Made by a program: the position numbers and the translations under genes. The notes under the pieces are model-generated. The model saw nothing but the letters and a program-made list of their open reading frames with translations, was not told where the DNA came from and ran no database searches. A stretch of 64,000 nucleotides of DNA from Thermohalobaculum sp039033215 (GTDB taxonomy: Bacteria > Pseudomonadota > Alphaproteobacteria > Rhodobacterales > Rhodobacteraceae): positions 3,041-67,040 of the forward strand of contig JBCCDA010000012.1 in assembly GCA_039033215.1 (NCBI GenBank). Reading direction: 5' to 3'. Positions 8,355 through 15,772 of this stretch are shown here, piece after piece (position 1 is the stretch's first letter; each line of letters starts with the position of its first letter).

Positions 8355-9001
8355 TGGTACCGGATCACATCGTGGCGCGGCTCGGTGCGCTCTATACGTC
8401 CACCCTTTCGAACGCTCTCGAGGACGTGGGCGAGGACGGCGTGATTCAGGGATTACCTGCCGCGGCACCTGGGATGCGTCTGGCCGGGCGCGCCATGTGC
8501 GTGATGCAGATCACGGGACCTGCAGGCGCCTTCCCAGGATCGGACTTCAACGTCGGCGGCATGATCGATGCCGCGGCGCCCGGAGACGTCGTGGTGGTTG
8601 CGAACAGTGGCCACCCGGTCTCTTCCTGGGGCGGCACAGCCTCCTACGCGGCCAAGTTGAAGGGCGTTGCGGGGCTTGTCGTGGACGGTGGCGTGCGCGA
8701 TCGCGAGGAGATGATCGAGCACGCGTTCCCCGTTTTTTCCCGCCACTTCGTGCCGACGACCGGGCGCACCCGCATTCGCGTCGTCGAGATCGGAGGGACC
8801 GTTGTCGTCTCGGGTCAGAAAGTGGCAACCGGGGATGTGATCGTCGCGGACGGGACCGGCATGGTCAGCATACCCGCCGCAAAGGCCGAAAAGATCCTCA
8901 GCATCGCCGAAGCCCTGCAGGCGGATGACGAGCAGGCGGTGAGCGAGATCGCAAAGGGCCTGACGTTCACCCAAGCCATGGCGAAATTCCGAAAGATTTA
9001 G
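8351..9001 (+). CDS. RraA-family aldolase / oxaloacetate decarboxylase-like protein
   Basis: A 216-residue protein of the RraA/HMG-aldolase fold. The pattern NVGGMIDAAAPGDVVVVAN...SWGGTASYAAKLKGVAGLVVDGGVRDREEM includes the Gly-Gly segment and the Arg-Asp (VRD) pair that bind substrate and the divalent metal in 4-carboxy-4-hydroxy-2-oxoadipate and HMG aldolases. Such enzymes split 4-hydroxy-2-oxo acids to pyruvate and often decarboxylate oxaloacetate. Start-stop overlap with the E1-like gene implies co-translation, so it probably makes or uses the 2-oxo acid handled by that enzyme. It is not the RNase E inhibitor: the context is metabolic and the fold family is dominated by aldolases. Confidence 0.8.
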   Translation: MMVPDHIVARLGALYTSTLSNALEDVGEDGVIQGLPAAAPGMRLAGRAMCVMQITGPAGAFPGSDFNVGGMIDAAAPGDVVVVANSGHPVSSWGGTASYAAKLKGVAGLVVDGGVRDREEMIEHAFPVFSRHFVPTTGRTRIRVVEIGGTVVVSGQKVATGDVIVADGTGMVSIPAAKAEKILSIAEALQADDEQAVSEIAKGLTFTQAMAKFRKI

Positions 9002-9032
9002 ACAAACTCAATGGTTTGGAGAGGGAACCTTA

Positions 9033-10175
9033 ATGCGTGCCATCTATTTCTCTGAGGAGCACGAGGCCTTTCGCAATCAGGTGAGACGATTCGTGGTGGA
9101 GGAAGTCCGCCCAAACGTCGACACCTGGGAGGAGGCTGGCGAAATTCCGCGGGATGTTTTCCGCAGAATGGGGGAATTGGGGTTCCTTGGCGTGCGCTAC
9201 GCCGCCCGGTATGGCGGGGCCGAGATGGATGTCTTCGGCTCCGTCGTGCTGGCGGAAGAACTGGGTCGCGCAGGGCTTTCAGGCTTTGCCGCATCCACGC
9301 TGGTTCATGCCGAAATGGCATCACCGCATCTCGCCCGCTACGGCTCTGAAGATCAGAAAGACAGCTACATGCCGGGCATCGTGGCCGGGGAGATCGTGAC
9401 AGCCATTGGTGTCACCGAACCAGGCGCCGGGTCAGATGTTGCGGGCATGACCACAAGGGCGGAACGCCGCGGTAATGGATGGGTCCTGAACGGCACCAAG
9501 ATGTTCATCACCAACGGCGCGTTGGCCAACCTCTATTTCATTGCTGCGCGGACGGATCCGGCTGCGAAACCCTCGCGTGGTCTCTCGATCTTCATGGTGG
9601 AGAAGGGCGCACCCGGGTTCGAGGTTGCGCAAACGCTCGACAAAATGGGCTGGCGTTGCTCGGACACGGCAGAGCTGGTGTTCGACGATGTCGAACTGAC
9701 CGGCGACGCCCTGCTGGGTGAGGAAGGCCGCGGCTTCTATCAGATCATGGACAATTTCCAGAACGAGCGTCTGGTGATGGGTGCATTCGCTACGGGTGAG
9801 GCGGAACGGGCGCTGGAGATCACCCTGGAGCATGTGAAGACCCGCCAGGCCTTCGGGGCGCCGCTTTGGGACAAGCAGGCCGTGCGCCTGAAGCTTGCCG
9901 AATGTGCCACGCGGATTGAAGCCAACAAGGCCCTCGTCCACCATGCGGCGTGGCTGGACCGCGAGGGGCGAGATTGTGTTCGCGAGGTCTCGATGATCAA
10001 GATCAACGCGGCCGAGATGGTGCAGCACGTGGTCGATACCTGCCTGCAGTTGCACGGCGGCTCAGGCTACATGCGGGGGATGGAGATCGAGCGGATGTAC
10101 CGCGATGTTCGCATCCAGTCCATTGGAGGGGGTGCGACCGAGGTCATGCTGGAGGAGGTGGCGAAGCGGCTCTGA
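9033..10175 (+). CDS. Acyl-CoA dehydrogenase
   Basis: A 380-residue acyl-CoA dehydrogenase, the usual length. It has the FAD-contacting AIGVTEPGAGSDVAG segment at about 124-138, GTKMFITNG, and the C-terminal LHGGSGYMRGMEIERMYRDVR. The last motif runs into SIGGGATEVM and has no glutamate at the MCAD position. Instead Glu245 in FQNERLVMG sits where isovaleryl-CoA and long-chain dehydrogenases carry their catalytic base, so a branched or atypical acyl-CoA substrate is likely. It lies 31 bases after the RraA gene behind a good ribosome site (GGAGAGGG at 9017-9024) and is probably the third gene of the E1-like operon. Electrons would go to ETF. Confidence 0.92.
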   Translation: MRAIYFSEEHEAFRNQVRRFVVEEVRPNVDTWEEAGEIPRDVFRRMGELGFLGVRYAARYGGAEMDVFGSVVLAEELGRAGLSGFAASTLVHAEMASPHLARYGSEDQKDSYMPGIVAGEIVTAIGVTEPGAGSDVAGMTTRAERRGNGWVLNGTKMFITNGALANLYFIAARTDPAAKPSRGLSIFMVEKGAPGFEVAQTLDKMGWRCSDTAELVFDDVELTGDALLGEEGRGFYQIMDNFQNERLVMGAFATGEAERALEITLEHVKTRQAFGAPLWDKQAVRLKLAECATRIEANKALVHHAAWLDREGRDCVREVSMIKINAAEMVQHVVDTCLQLHGGSGYMRGMEIERMYRDVRIQSIGGGATEVMLEEVAKRL

Positions 10176-10178
10176 TCC

Positions 10179-10490
10179 TCAGAAGCGCTCGGCGCGCAGC
10201 ACTTCGCAATCGGTGATCGCAACGACGCCAATGTGGCGTTCGACGACGGAGAAGGCAGCGTCCAGCAGGGTGTCCAGCCGCTCGGGCCGGATGATACAGA
10301 CCACCGCGACCATACCCCCGGCGCGCCCGATCTGACCCTCGCGGCTCCAGCCCCCTGAGCGGCCCGATCCCCCCAACACGGGAAGGACCGTGTAGCCGGT
10401 GACCTCCGCGTCCTCGAGGGCGGCGCGCAGGCGGCGTTCCATCGGGCTCTCGATGATGATCTCGACGCGCTTGGCGGGATGGGTCTGCAT
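10179..10490 (-). CDS. sbtB: P-II-like protein, SbtB type
   Basis: A 103-residue PII-fold protein. The order is a first beta strand with RVEIIIESP, a helix, YTVLPVLGGSGRSGGW (T-loop base and nucleotide-binding glycines), GGMVAVVCIIRPERLDTLLDAAFSVV, and a terminal strand IGVVAITDCEVLRAERF. SbtB proteins bind adenyl nucleotides and inhibit the bicarbonate permease SbtA. The identification leans on the gene pair: the stop of sbtA lies 4 bases upstream. It differs from GlnB/GlnK in lacking the uridylylated T-loop tyrosine context. The C-terminus is short and shows no CGPxGC redox tail. Confidence 0.85.
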   Translation of the reverse strand: MQTHPAKRVEIIIESPMERRLRAALEDAEVTGYTVLPVLGGSGRSGGWSREGQIGRAGGMVAVVCIIRPERLDTLLDAAFSVVERHIGVVAITDCEVLRAERF

Positions 10491-10494
10491 GGGC

Positions 10495-11484
10495 TCAGCC
10501 TCCGCTGGTGGCGATCGCCACGTAGAGCGGGATGCCGATGATCAGATTGAACGGGAACGTGATACAGAGCGACAAGGTCAGATAGACGCTCGGGTTCGCC
10601 TCGGGCAGAGCGACGCGCATGGCCGCCGGGACAGCGATGTAAGACGCGGATGCCGAAAGCGTCATCAGAAGCGCGATGCCGCCGGGTGATAGACCCAGCA
10701 TCAGTCCTGACGCAAACCCTGCAGCCGCGCCGACCAGTGGCATCATGACGGCGAAGGCAACGGCACCAGGCGCCACAGCACTTCGATTGCTGCGCAGTCC
10801 ACGACCTGCCACCAATCCCATGTCCAAGAGAAACAGACAGAGGACGCCCTTGAATGGATCAACGATCAGCGGTGCGATGTCCGCCATCCCTTCCTCTCCG
10901 GTAGCCATGCCGATCAGGAAGGCGCCGATCAGCAGGACCAGCGAGCCGTTGAGCAGGATCTCGCGGATCAAGCCCGACTGAGACGCCCCGCCGGTGTCAG
11001 CCTTCGTACCGCCCCGCGTCGCCAGCCAGAGAGCTGCGAGGATTGCCGGGGCCTCCATCGCGGCGGCAACAGCGACCATGTACCCCTCGGACGCGATGGC
11101 TTGAGAGGTGAGCACTGAAGACGCAGCCACAAAAGTCACGATCGAAATCGACCCGTAGTGACCCGCGACGGCCGCCGCGTCCACCGTGCTGAGCTGGGTC
11201 ATCACACGCAGCATCGCAAACGCGACAAAGGGCAGCGCGAACGACAAGATAACCCCTGCGGCCAGTGACAGCGCGAGCGTCGTGTCGACCCCATGGGCGG
11301 AGACCGCCGCCCCCCCTTTGAACCCGATCGCAAAGAGGAGATAGAGCGAGAGACCCTTTGCCACCGCCTCCGGCATGACCAGGTCCGAACGGGCCAGCGC
11401 CGCGCCCAAGCCAAGCGCGAAGCTCAATATGATCGGCGACAGCAGATTTTGCTGCGCCAGAGCGAAGATGTTCTCCACCTGCAA
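10495..11484 (-). CDS. sbtA: Sodium-dependent bicarbonate transporter, SbtA family
   Basis: A 329-residue permease with about ten transmembrane helices in two inverted halves. Family features are an N-terminal LLSPIILSFALGLGAALARSD, the glycine-rich IGFKGGAAVSAHG, GHYGSISIVTFVAA, a hydrophilic central loop around RGGTKADTGGASQSG, and the mirrored LLMTLSASASYIAVPAAMR. In cyanobacteria SbtA imports HCO3- with Na+ and is gated by SbtB. The adjacent sbtB gene supports the same role here. In a heterotroph it could feed anaplerotic or acyl-CoA carboxylases, including the AccBC encoded at 43.2-45.1 kb, but no link is shown by the sequence. Confidence 0.88.
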   Translation of the reverse strand: MQVENIFALAQQNLLSPIILSFALGLGAALARSDLVMPEAVAKGLSLYLLFAIGFKGGAAVSAHGVDTTLALSLAAGVILSFALPFVAFAMLRVMTQLSTVDAAAVAGHYGSISIVTFVAASSVLTSQAIASEGYMVAVAAAMEAPAILAALWLATRGGTKADTGGASQSGLIREILLNGSLVLLIGAFLIGMATGEEGMADIAPLIVDPFKGVLCLFLLDMGLVAGRGLRSNRSAVAPGAVAFAVMMPLVGAAAGFASGLMLGLSPGGIALLMTLSASASYIAVPAAMRVALPEANPSVYLTLSLCITFPFNLIIGIPLYVAIATSGG

Positions 11485-11545
11485 ACCTCTCAGCCAGTCG
11501 GGCGCTCGTTAGTCTGTTATCTGAGCGGACGAAAGAGGGATGTCG

Positions 11546-12349
11546 TTAGTCGTCCGGATGGGGGTATTCGCAGAAGACGCCTCCCGCATACTCGATCCCG
11601 GGGGCATAGGGGTCTCCAGGTTGAGTTTTGGCTTCAACCGCCTCGCGGTAGTCCTCGGCGCTGTCGACGGGCATGTAGCCGATATGGCGCACCTTCTCGT
11701 TCGAAAAGAAGCGTTCCCGGTTGTTGGAAATGCCGTAGATCGGCACGCACCCGATGCGTTCGGCAACCAAGCAGCGTTCCACCAGTTGCACCAGATCACG
11801 GAAGCTCATCCACGTTGCCAGGTGACGGCGGTCAACCGGCTCCGGGAAGCAGGAGTTGATACGTAGAAGGGCGCTCTCCATCCCGAACTTCTTGAAGTAG
11901 AGATACGCGACGTCCTCGACGAAACACTTGGACACCCCATAGAGGCTGTCGGGTTTGTGCGGGGTATCGGTATCGGCCCCGTCCTCACGTCGCGCATAGC
12001 CGACAGCATGGATCGAAGACGCGTAGACAACACGCTTGATGCCATGGCGCCGGGCGGCCTCGTAGACGTTGTAGCCCCCCTTGATCGAGCTCTCGAGGAT
12101 CTCGGCCCATGGCCGCTCCACGGGGGCAGCGCCGAAATGCACGACCGCGTCACACCCCTCGACGACTGCCATCATGGCGTCGAAGTCACCGAGCTCGGCT
12201 TGAACGACCTCCTCGTTTGGCCCGGCGGGCGCCATATCGGTGCGATCGGTCAGGCGCAGCGTTGTCGCAAGCGGCGCCAAACCGGCCCGAAGCTCCCGGC
12301 CCAGGTTACCGGCGGCGCCGGTGATCAACAGTCGGTTGAATCGAGGCAT
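11546..12349 (-). CDS. udh: Uronate dehydrogenase (NAD-dependent epimerase fold)
   Basis: A 267-residue short-chain extended-fold dehydrogenase. It starts at the ATG at 12347-12349, behind AGGAG at 12356-12360. It matches Agrobacterium-type uronate dehydrogenase along its length: LLITGAAGNLGRELR (NAD site), AGPNEEVVQAEL, CDAVVHFGAAPVERPW, VYASSIHAVGY, the catalytic YGVSKCFVED (Tyr-X3-Lys), LLRINSCFPEP and TWMSFRDLVQLVE. The enzyme oxidises D-galacturonate or D-glucuronate to the aldarolactone. It diverges from a TRAP transporter operon, an arrangement known for uronate uptake and oxidation, so the transporter may import uronic acids. Other aldose-1-dehydrogenase substrates cannot be excluded. 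Confidence 0.85.
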   Translation of the reverse strand: MPRFNRLLITGAAGNLGRELRAGLAPLATTLRLTDRTDMAPAGPNEEVVQAELGDFDAMMAVVEGCDAVVHFGAAPVERPWAEILESSIKGGYNVYEAARRHGIKRVVYASSIHAVGYARREDGADTDTPHKPDSLYGVSKCFVEDVAYLYFKKFGMESALLRINSCFPEPVDRRHLATWMSFRDLVQLVERCLVAERIGCVPIYGISNNRERFFSNEKVRHIGYMPVDSAEDYREAVEAKTQPGDPYAPGIEYAGGVFCEYPHPDD

Positions 12350-12517
12350 TTCCAACTCCTCCCCAAGATACCATATCCCCCGATAACGCCCCCAACAACG
12401 CGCGTCGAGCTTGCAACGACGGGTCATCAAGCTTATTCAGCCGACAAGCCGTCGCGACAACAAGGCACGGTTTCAAGCGGCCCAAAAAGGACCGCGCAAG
12501 TGTTCAGGGAGCGAGAC

Positions 12518-13561
12518 ATGAACCTCATCAGACGGACGATTCTGGGTGTTGCGGCTGCGGCTTTGGTGGCGCCTGCAGCCATGGCTGCGAATGTGGACGG
12601 ACCCGACGTATTCTGGAAGTGGTCAACCTGGGGCAAGCCACGCGCGTTCACCGCGGGTATCGAGCATCTGGCCAAACGGGTCGAAGAAGAGACGGGCGGC
12701 AAGTTCAAGATCCAGATCTTCTACGGGGGTCAGCTCTCGAAGAGCCGCGAGAACCTGGACGGGCTCAAGAACAATGCCTTCGAGGGCGCGATGTTCTGCA
12801 ATTTCTATTCACCCGGCAAGAACCCCGCTTTCATGGTATTCTCCCTGCCGTTCATTCCGCTGGGCGACTTCCGGGTCTCGGCCCATGTGCGCAACAACCT
12901 GATGCAGCATCCGGCCATGGTCGCGGAGATGGAGCAGTGGAATGCGATGCCGTACCTCTCGACACTGCTGCCGCAGTACGAGTTCCTGGGCAAGGGCGAG
13001 CCGCCCAAGACGCTTGCCGACTGGGATGGCCTGCGGGTTCGCGCAGGTGGCGGCATCGGAGAGGCGATGGAGATCCTCGGCGCGACGCGTCAGACCGTGC
13101 CGGCCTCCGAGACCTACACGCTGATGCAGCGTGGCGGCGTCGATGCGGTGAGCTTTCCGTACACCTACGCTCATGCCGCCTACAAGATCCACGAGCTGGC
13201 GGACTGGTACACAGCAAACCTCGAGCCTGGCTCGTCCGAGTGCCCGATGGTCTTCAACAAGACCGCCTACGACGCGCTCCCGTCGCAGTACCAGGATTTG
13301 CTGATGAGCCTGAAAGAAGAGGTCACGCAGGCGTTGATCGACAAGTACCAGGAGGCAGACACCAAGAACCTGCCGATGTTCGAGGCGGAGCTCACCAAGA
13401 TTGAGTATGACGACGCCACGATCGCCGCGTTCAAGGAAAAGGCCGGCAAGCCCGTTTGGGACCAATGGGTGGCGAACAACAAGGACGCGTTCGATGCTCA
13501 GGGTGTGCTCGACCAGATGTTCGATCTGCTCGAAGAGGGACAGGCGAAGTATACGAACTGA
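12518..13561 (+). CDS. TRAP transporter solute-binding protein (DctP type)
   Basis: A 347-residue periplasmic binding protein with a clear signal peptide (MNLIRRTILGVAAAALVAPAAMAA, cleavage after AMA at about residue 23). The mature part shows DctP-family architecture: EHLAKRVEEETGGKFKIQIFYGGQLSK, DGLRVRAGGGIGEAMEILGA and TLMQRGGVDAVSFPYTYAHA. The start at 12518 follows GGGAG. It is the first gene of a complete TRAP operon and diverges from the uronate dehydrogenase gene. The ligand is probably a uronate or related sugar acid (inference from context), although some relatives with a WKWSTWGKPRAFT-like N-terminus take other carboxylates. Confidence 0.92.
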   Translation: MNLIRRTILGVAAAALVAPAAMAANVDGPDVFWKWSTWGKPRAFTAGIEHLAKRVEEETGGKFKIQIFYGGQLSKSRENLDGLKNNAFEGAMFCNFYSPGKNPAFMVFSLPFIPLGDFRVSAHVRNNLMQHPAMVAEMEQWNAMPYLSTLLPQYEFLGKGEPPKTLADWDGLRVRAGGGIGEAMEILGATRQTVPASETYTLMQRGGVDAVSFPYTYAHAAYKIHELADWYTANLEPGSSECPMVFNKTAYDALPSQYQDLLMSLKEEVTQALIDKYQEADTKNLPMFEAELTKIEYDDATIAAFKEKAGKPVWDQWVANNKDAFDAQGVLDQMFDLLEEGQAKYTN

Positions 13562-13569
13562 GCTGGCTT

Positions 13570-13593
13570 GCAGGGTGGGCTCGCTCACCCTGC
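13570..13593 (+). promoter_or_regulatory. Intercistronic hairpin between dctP and dctQ
   Basis: A perfect 8-bp inverted repeat, GCAGGGTG and CACCCTGC with an 8-base loop, lies between the solute-binding-protein stop and the small-permease start. There is no T-run, so it is not a full terminator. Such stems protect the 3' end of the abundant binding-protein message or cause partial termination, giving more binding protein than permease. Confidence 0.6.
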
Positions 13594-13601
13594 GCTGACC
13601 C

Positions 13602-14279
13602 ATGGCGGGACCCTCCAACATCGAAGTGGCAGCGCAGCCGCCCGACGCGTTCGGGCGGCTTGTCTGGCGTATGGATCGTGCGACACGGCTGCCCGAGGAC
13701 GCACTGAACTTCATTGCCGCCCTCGCCATCATGTTTCTCATGCTGCTTGGGGTCGTGCAGATCGGATTGCGGTTGCGTGAGCTTTGCATCCCGTTCACCG
13801 ATACCTGCGTGCAGCTGCTGAACGCACCGATCTTCGGCTACATCGACATGATCGAACTGGCCATGCCGATCCTGGCGATCATCGGGATCTCGTATGTGCA
13901 GCGCCAGGGCGCGCATATCCGTATGGATATTCTGATGGGGCGGCTGTCGGGTCGTGTCCTCTGGATCATCGAGGCGTTTGCCGCGATCTGCACGCTGATC
14001 ATCGCCGTCCTGCTGGCGCGCTTCGCCTGGACGTTCTTCTATGACGCCTACTCGATCGGGGACTCGACCACAGATGCCGAGATCTCGACCTGGCCGTCCA
14101 AGCTGCTGGTGCCCTTTGCCTTCGCTCTGTGGGTCATCCGGATGTTGGTGCAGTTCCTGGGGGCAATCCGTTTGTCGCTGAACCCGGATCTGCCACCCGT
14201 CGGCGTTGTCGTGCAGAAGGACATTGCGGCGCAAGCGCAGGACGAAATCCGCGACGCACTGGGCGGGGAGAACCGCTGA
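13602..14279 (+). CDS. TRAP transporter small permease (DctQ type)
   Basis: A 225-residue, four-helix membrane protein with a charged N-terminal extension of about 35 residues. Helices fall near 38-60, 80-105, 120-145 and 160-185. The family's characteristic segment IGISYVQRQGAHIRMDILMGRL, with the conserved Gly-X-His-Ile-Arg, is visible. It forms the membrane complex with the large permease downstream; its stop and the next ATG overlap by one base (TGATG at 14277-14281). Confidence 0.92.
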   Translation: MAGPSNIEVAAQPPDAFGRLVWRMDRATRLPEDALNFIAALAIMFLMLLGVVQIGLRLRELCIPFTDTCVQLLNAPIFGYIDMIELAMPILAIIGISYVQRQGAHIRMDILMGRLSGRVLWIIEAFAAICTLIIAVLLARFAWTFFYDAYSIGDSTTDAEISTWPSKLLVPFAFALWVIRMLVQFLGAIRLSLNPDLPPVGVVVQKDIAAQAQDEIRDALGGENR

Positions 14280-15658
14280 TGGGCCCGATCTTCGGCATCG
14301 GCTATTCGGACCCGGTCCTTGTGGGCACGATCTGCATCGCCATGCTTTTCGGGATGGCGCTGCTGGGGGTGCGAGTGGCCTTCGCCGCGGCCATCGCCGG
14401 CTTCATCGGCATGGTGGAGCTGATCGGCTTCCGGCCAGGCGCCTCGCAGGTCGGCTCGATCCCCTATGCGAAGACCTCGCTGTATGCCCTCTCAGTCCTG
14501 CCGCCGTTCATCCTGATCGGGTTCCTGGCGTTTCATGCAGGCATGACAACCAAGCTTTTCGACGCGGCGCGCAAGTGGATCGGCTGGGTGCCAGGTGGCC
14601 TTGCGGTTGCGACCGTCTTTGCGCAAGCGGGCTTCGCGGCGGTCTCGGGCGCATCGACGGCCACTGCGGCCGTGTTCTCCCGCGTCGCGATCCCGGAGAT
14701 GCTTTCCAACGGCTACGACAAGAAACTGGCGGCGGGCGTGGTGGCTGCCGGGGGCACGCTGGCGACCCTGATCCCGCCATCGGCGATCCTGGTCATCTAC
14801 GCGCTGATCGTCGAGGAATCGGTGGGTGCGCTGCTGCTGGCCGGGTTCCTGCCAGGGGTCGTCTCGGCGCTGATCTATGCCGGGATCATCATCCTATGGG
14901 CCAAGACGCACCGCAACGCGGGCCCCGCGGTGGGCGGGTTCACCTGGGGTGAGCGGATGCGCGCGCTGCCGGGCGTCTTTCCAATCATCCTTGTTGCGCT
15001 CATCATCATCACGGCGATCTACGACGGCTGGGCCACGATCACCGAGGCCGGTGCGCTCGGTGCCTTCATCGTGCTGATCCTGGCCTTCATGCAGGGGATG
15101 AAAGGGCAGGGCCTGAAAGAGGCGCTGATGGAGACCGCCCGCCTGACGGTCATGATCTTCACCCTGATCTGGGGCATCTTCATCTTCGTGACGTTCCTGA
15201 ACTACTCGACGGTGCCGCAGGCGTTCTCGGCGTGGTTGGTGGACCTCCCCTACGATCCCTACATGATCCTGTTCTGCATCCTGATCGGCTACGCGATCCT
15301 GGGCATGTTCATGGACGCGATCGGCATGTTGCTGGTGACACTGCCGATTTTCTACCCGGCGGTCATGGCGCTGAATGGTGGCGAGTACGTCACGCGTGAG
15401 GAGTCGGCCTTCGGGCTGACCTTTGAGGAATGCTCGATCTGGTTCGGGATCATCGTTGTGAAGATGGCCGAGGTCTGCCTGATCACGCCGCCGATAGGGC
15501 TGAACTGTTTTGTGGTCAACGGGGTGAGGCCGGATATCCCGCTGTCGGACGTGTTCCGCGGCATCGCGATCTTCTTCGTCGCCGATGTGCTGGCCATCGC
15601 GGCGCTCGTCATCTTTCCCGAGATCGTGCTGTTTCTGCCGGACCTTCTGCGGGGATGA
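14279..15658 (+). CDS. TRAP transporter large permease (DctM type)
   Basis: A 459-residue, about 12-helix subunit that carries out Na+-coupled solute uptake. Visible family stretches are AAVSGASTATAAVFSRVAIPEM (first hairpin and Na+-site region), AGGTLATLIPPSAILVIYAL, FMDAIGMLLVTLPIFYP and EVCLITPPIGLNCFVVNGV. The start at 14279 overlaps the dctQ stop by one base. It is the last gene of the TRAP operon and is followed by a hairpin at 15671-15693. Length and motifs are complete, so the transporter should be functional. Confidence 0.94.
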   Translation: MGPIFGIGYSDPVLVGTICIAMLFGMALLGVRVAFAAAIAGFIGMVELIGFRPGASQVGSIPYAKTSLYALSVLPPFILIGFLAFHAGMTTKLFDAARKWIGWVPGGLAVATVFAQAGFAAVSGASTATAAVFSRVAIPEMLSNGYDKKLAAGVVAAGGTLATLIPPSAILVIYALIVEESVGALLLAGFLPGVVSALIYAGIIILWAKTHRNAGPAVGGFTWGERMRALPGVFPIILVALIIITAIYDGWATITEAGALGAFIVLILAFMQGMKGQGLKEALMETARLTVMIFTLIWGIFIFVTFLNYSTVPQAFSAWLVDLPYDPYMILFCILIGYAILGMFMDAIGMLLVTLPIFYPAVMALNGGEYVTREESAFGLTFEECSIWFGIIVVKMAEVCLITPPIGLNCFVVNGVRPDIPLSDVFRGIAIFFVADVLAIAALVIFPEIVLFLPDLLRG

Positions 15659-15670
15659 CAAGGTCGTCTC

Positions 15671-15693
15671 CCCGGCGCCATTGAGACGCCGGG
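15671..15693 (+). terminator. Terminator-like hairpin after the TRAP operon
   Basis: CCCGGCG and CGCCGGG arms with a 9-base loop, 13 bases after the dctM stop. No T-run follows, so termination may be Rho-dependent or the stem may only protect the 3' end. Confidence 0.4.
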
Positions 15694-15772
15694 AAGCCGT
15701 CGGGCGCCCGGCCGCGAGCATCGCATAATCACGGGTCTGATTGCCTTTCACGCGTAGGCGCCTCAACGCTGC

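Noticed and set aside
8351..9001. RNase E inhibitor RraA
   Set aside because: The fold matches, but coupling to a ThDP enzyme and an acyl-CoA dehydrogenase favours an aldolase or decarboxylase.
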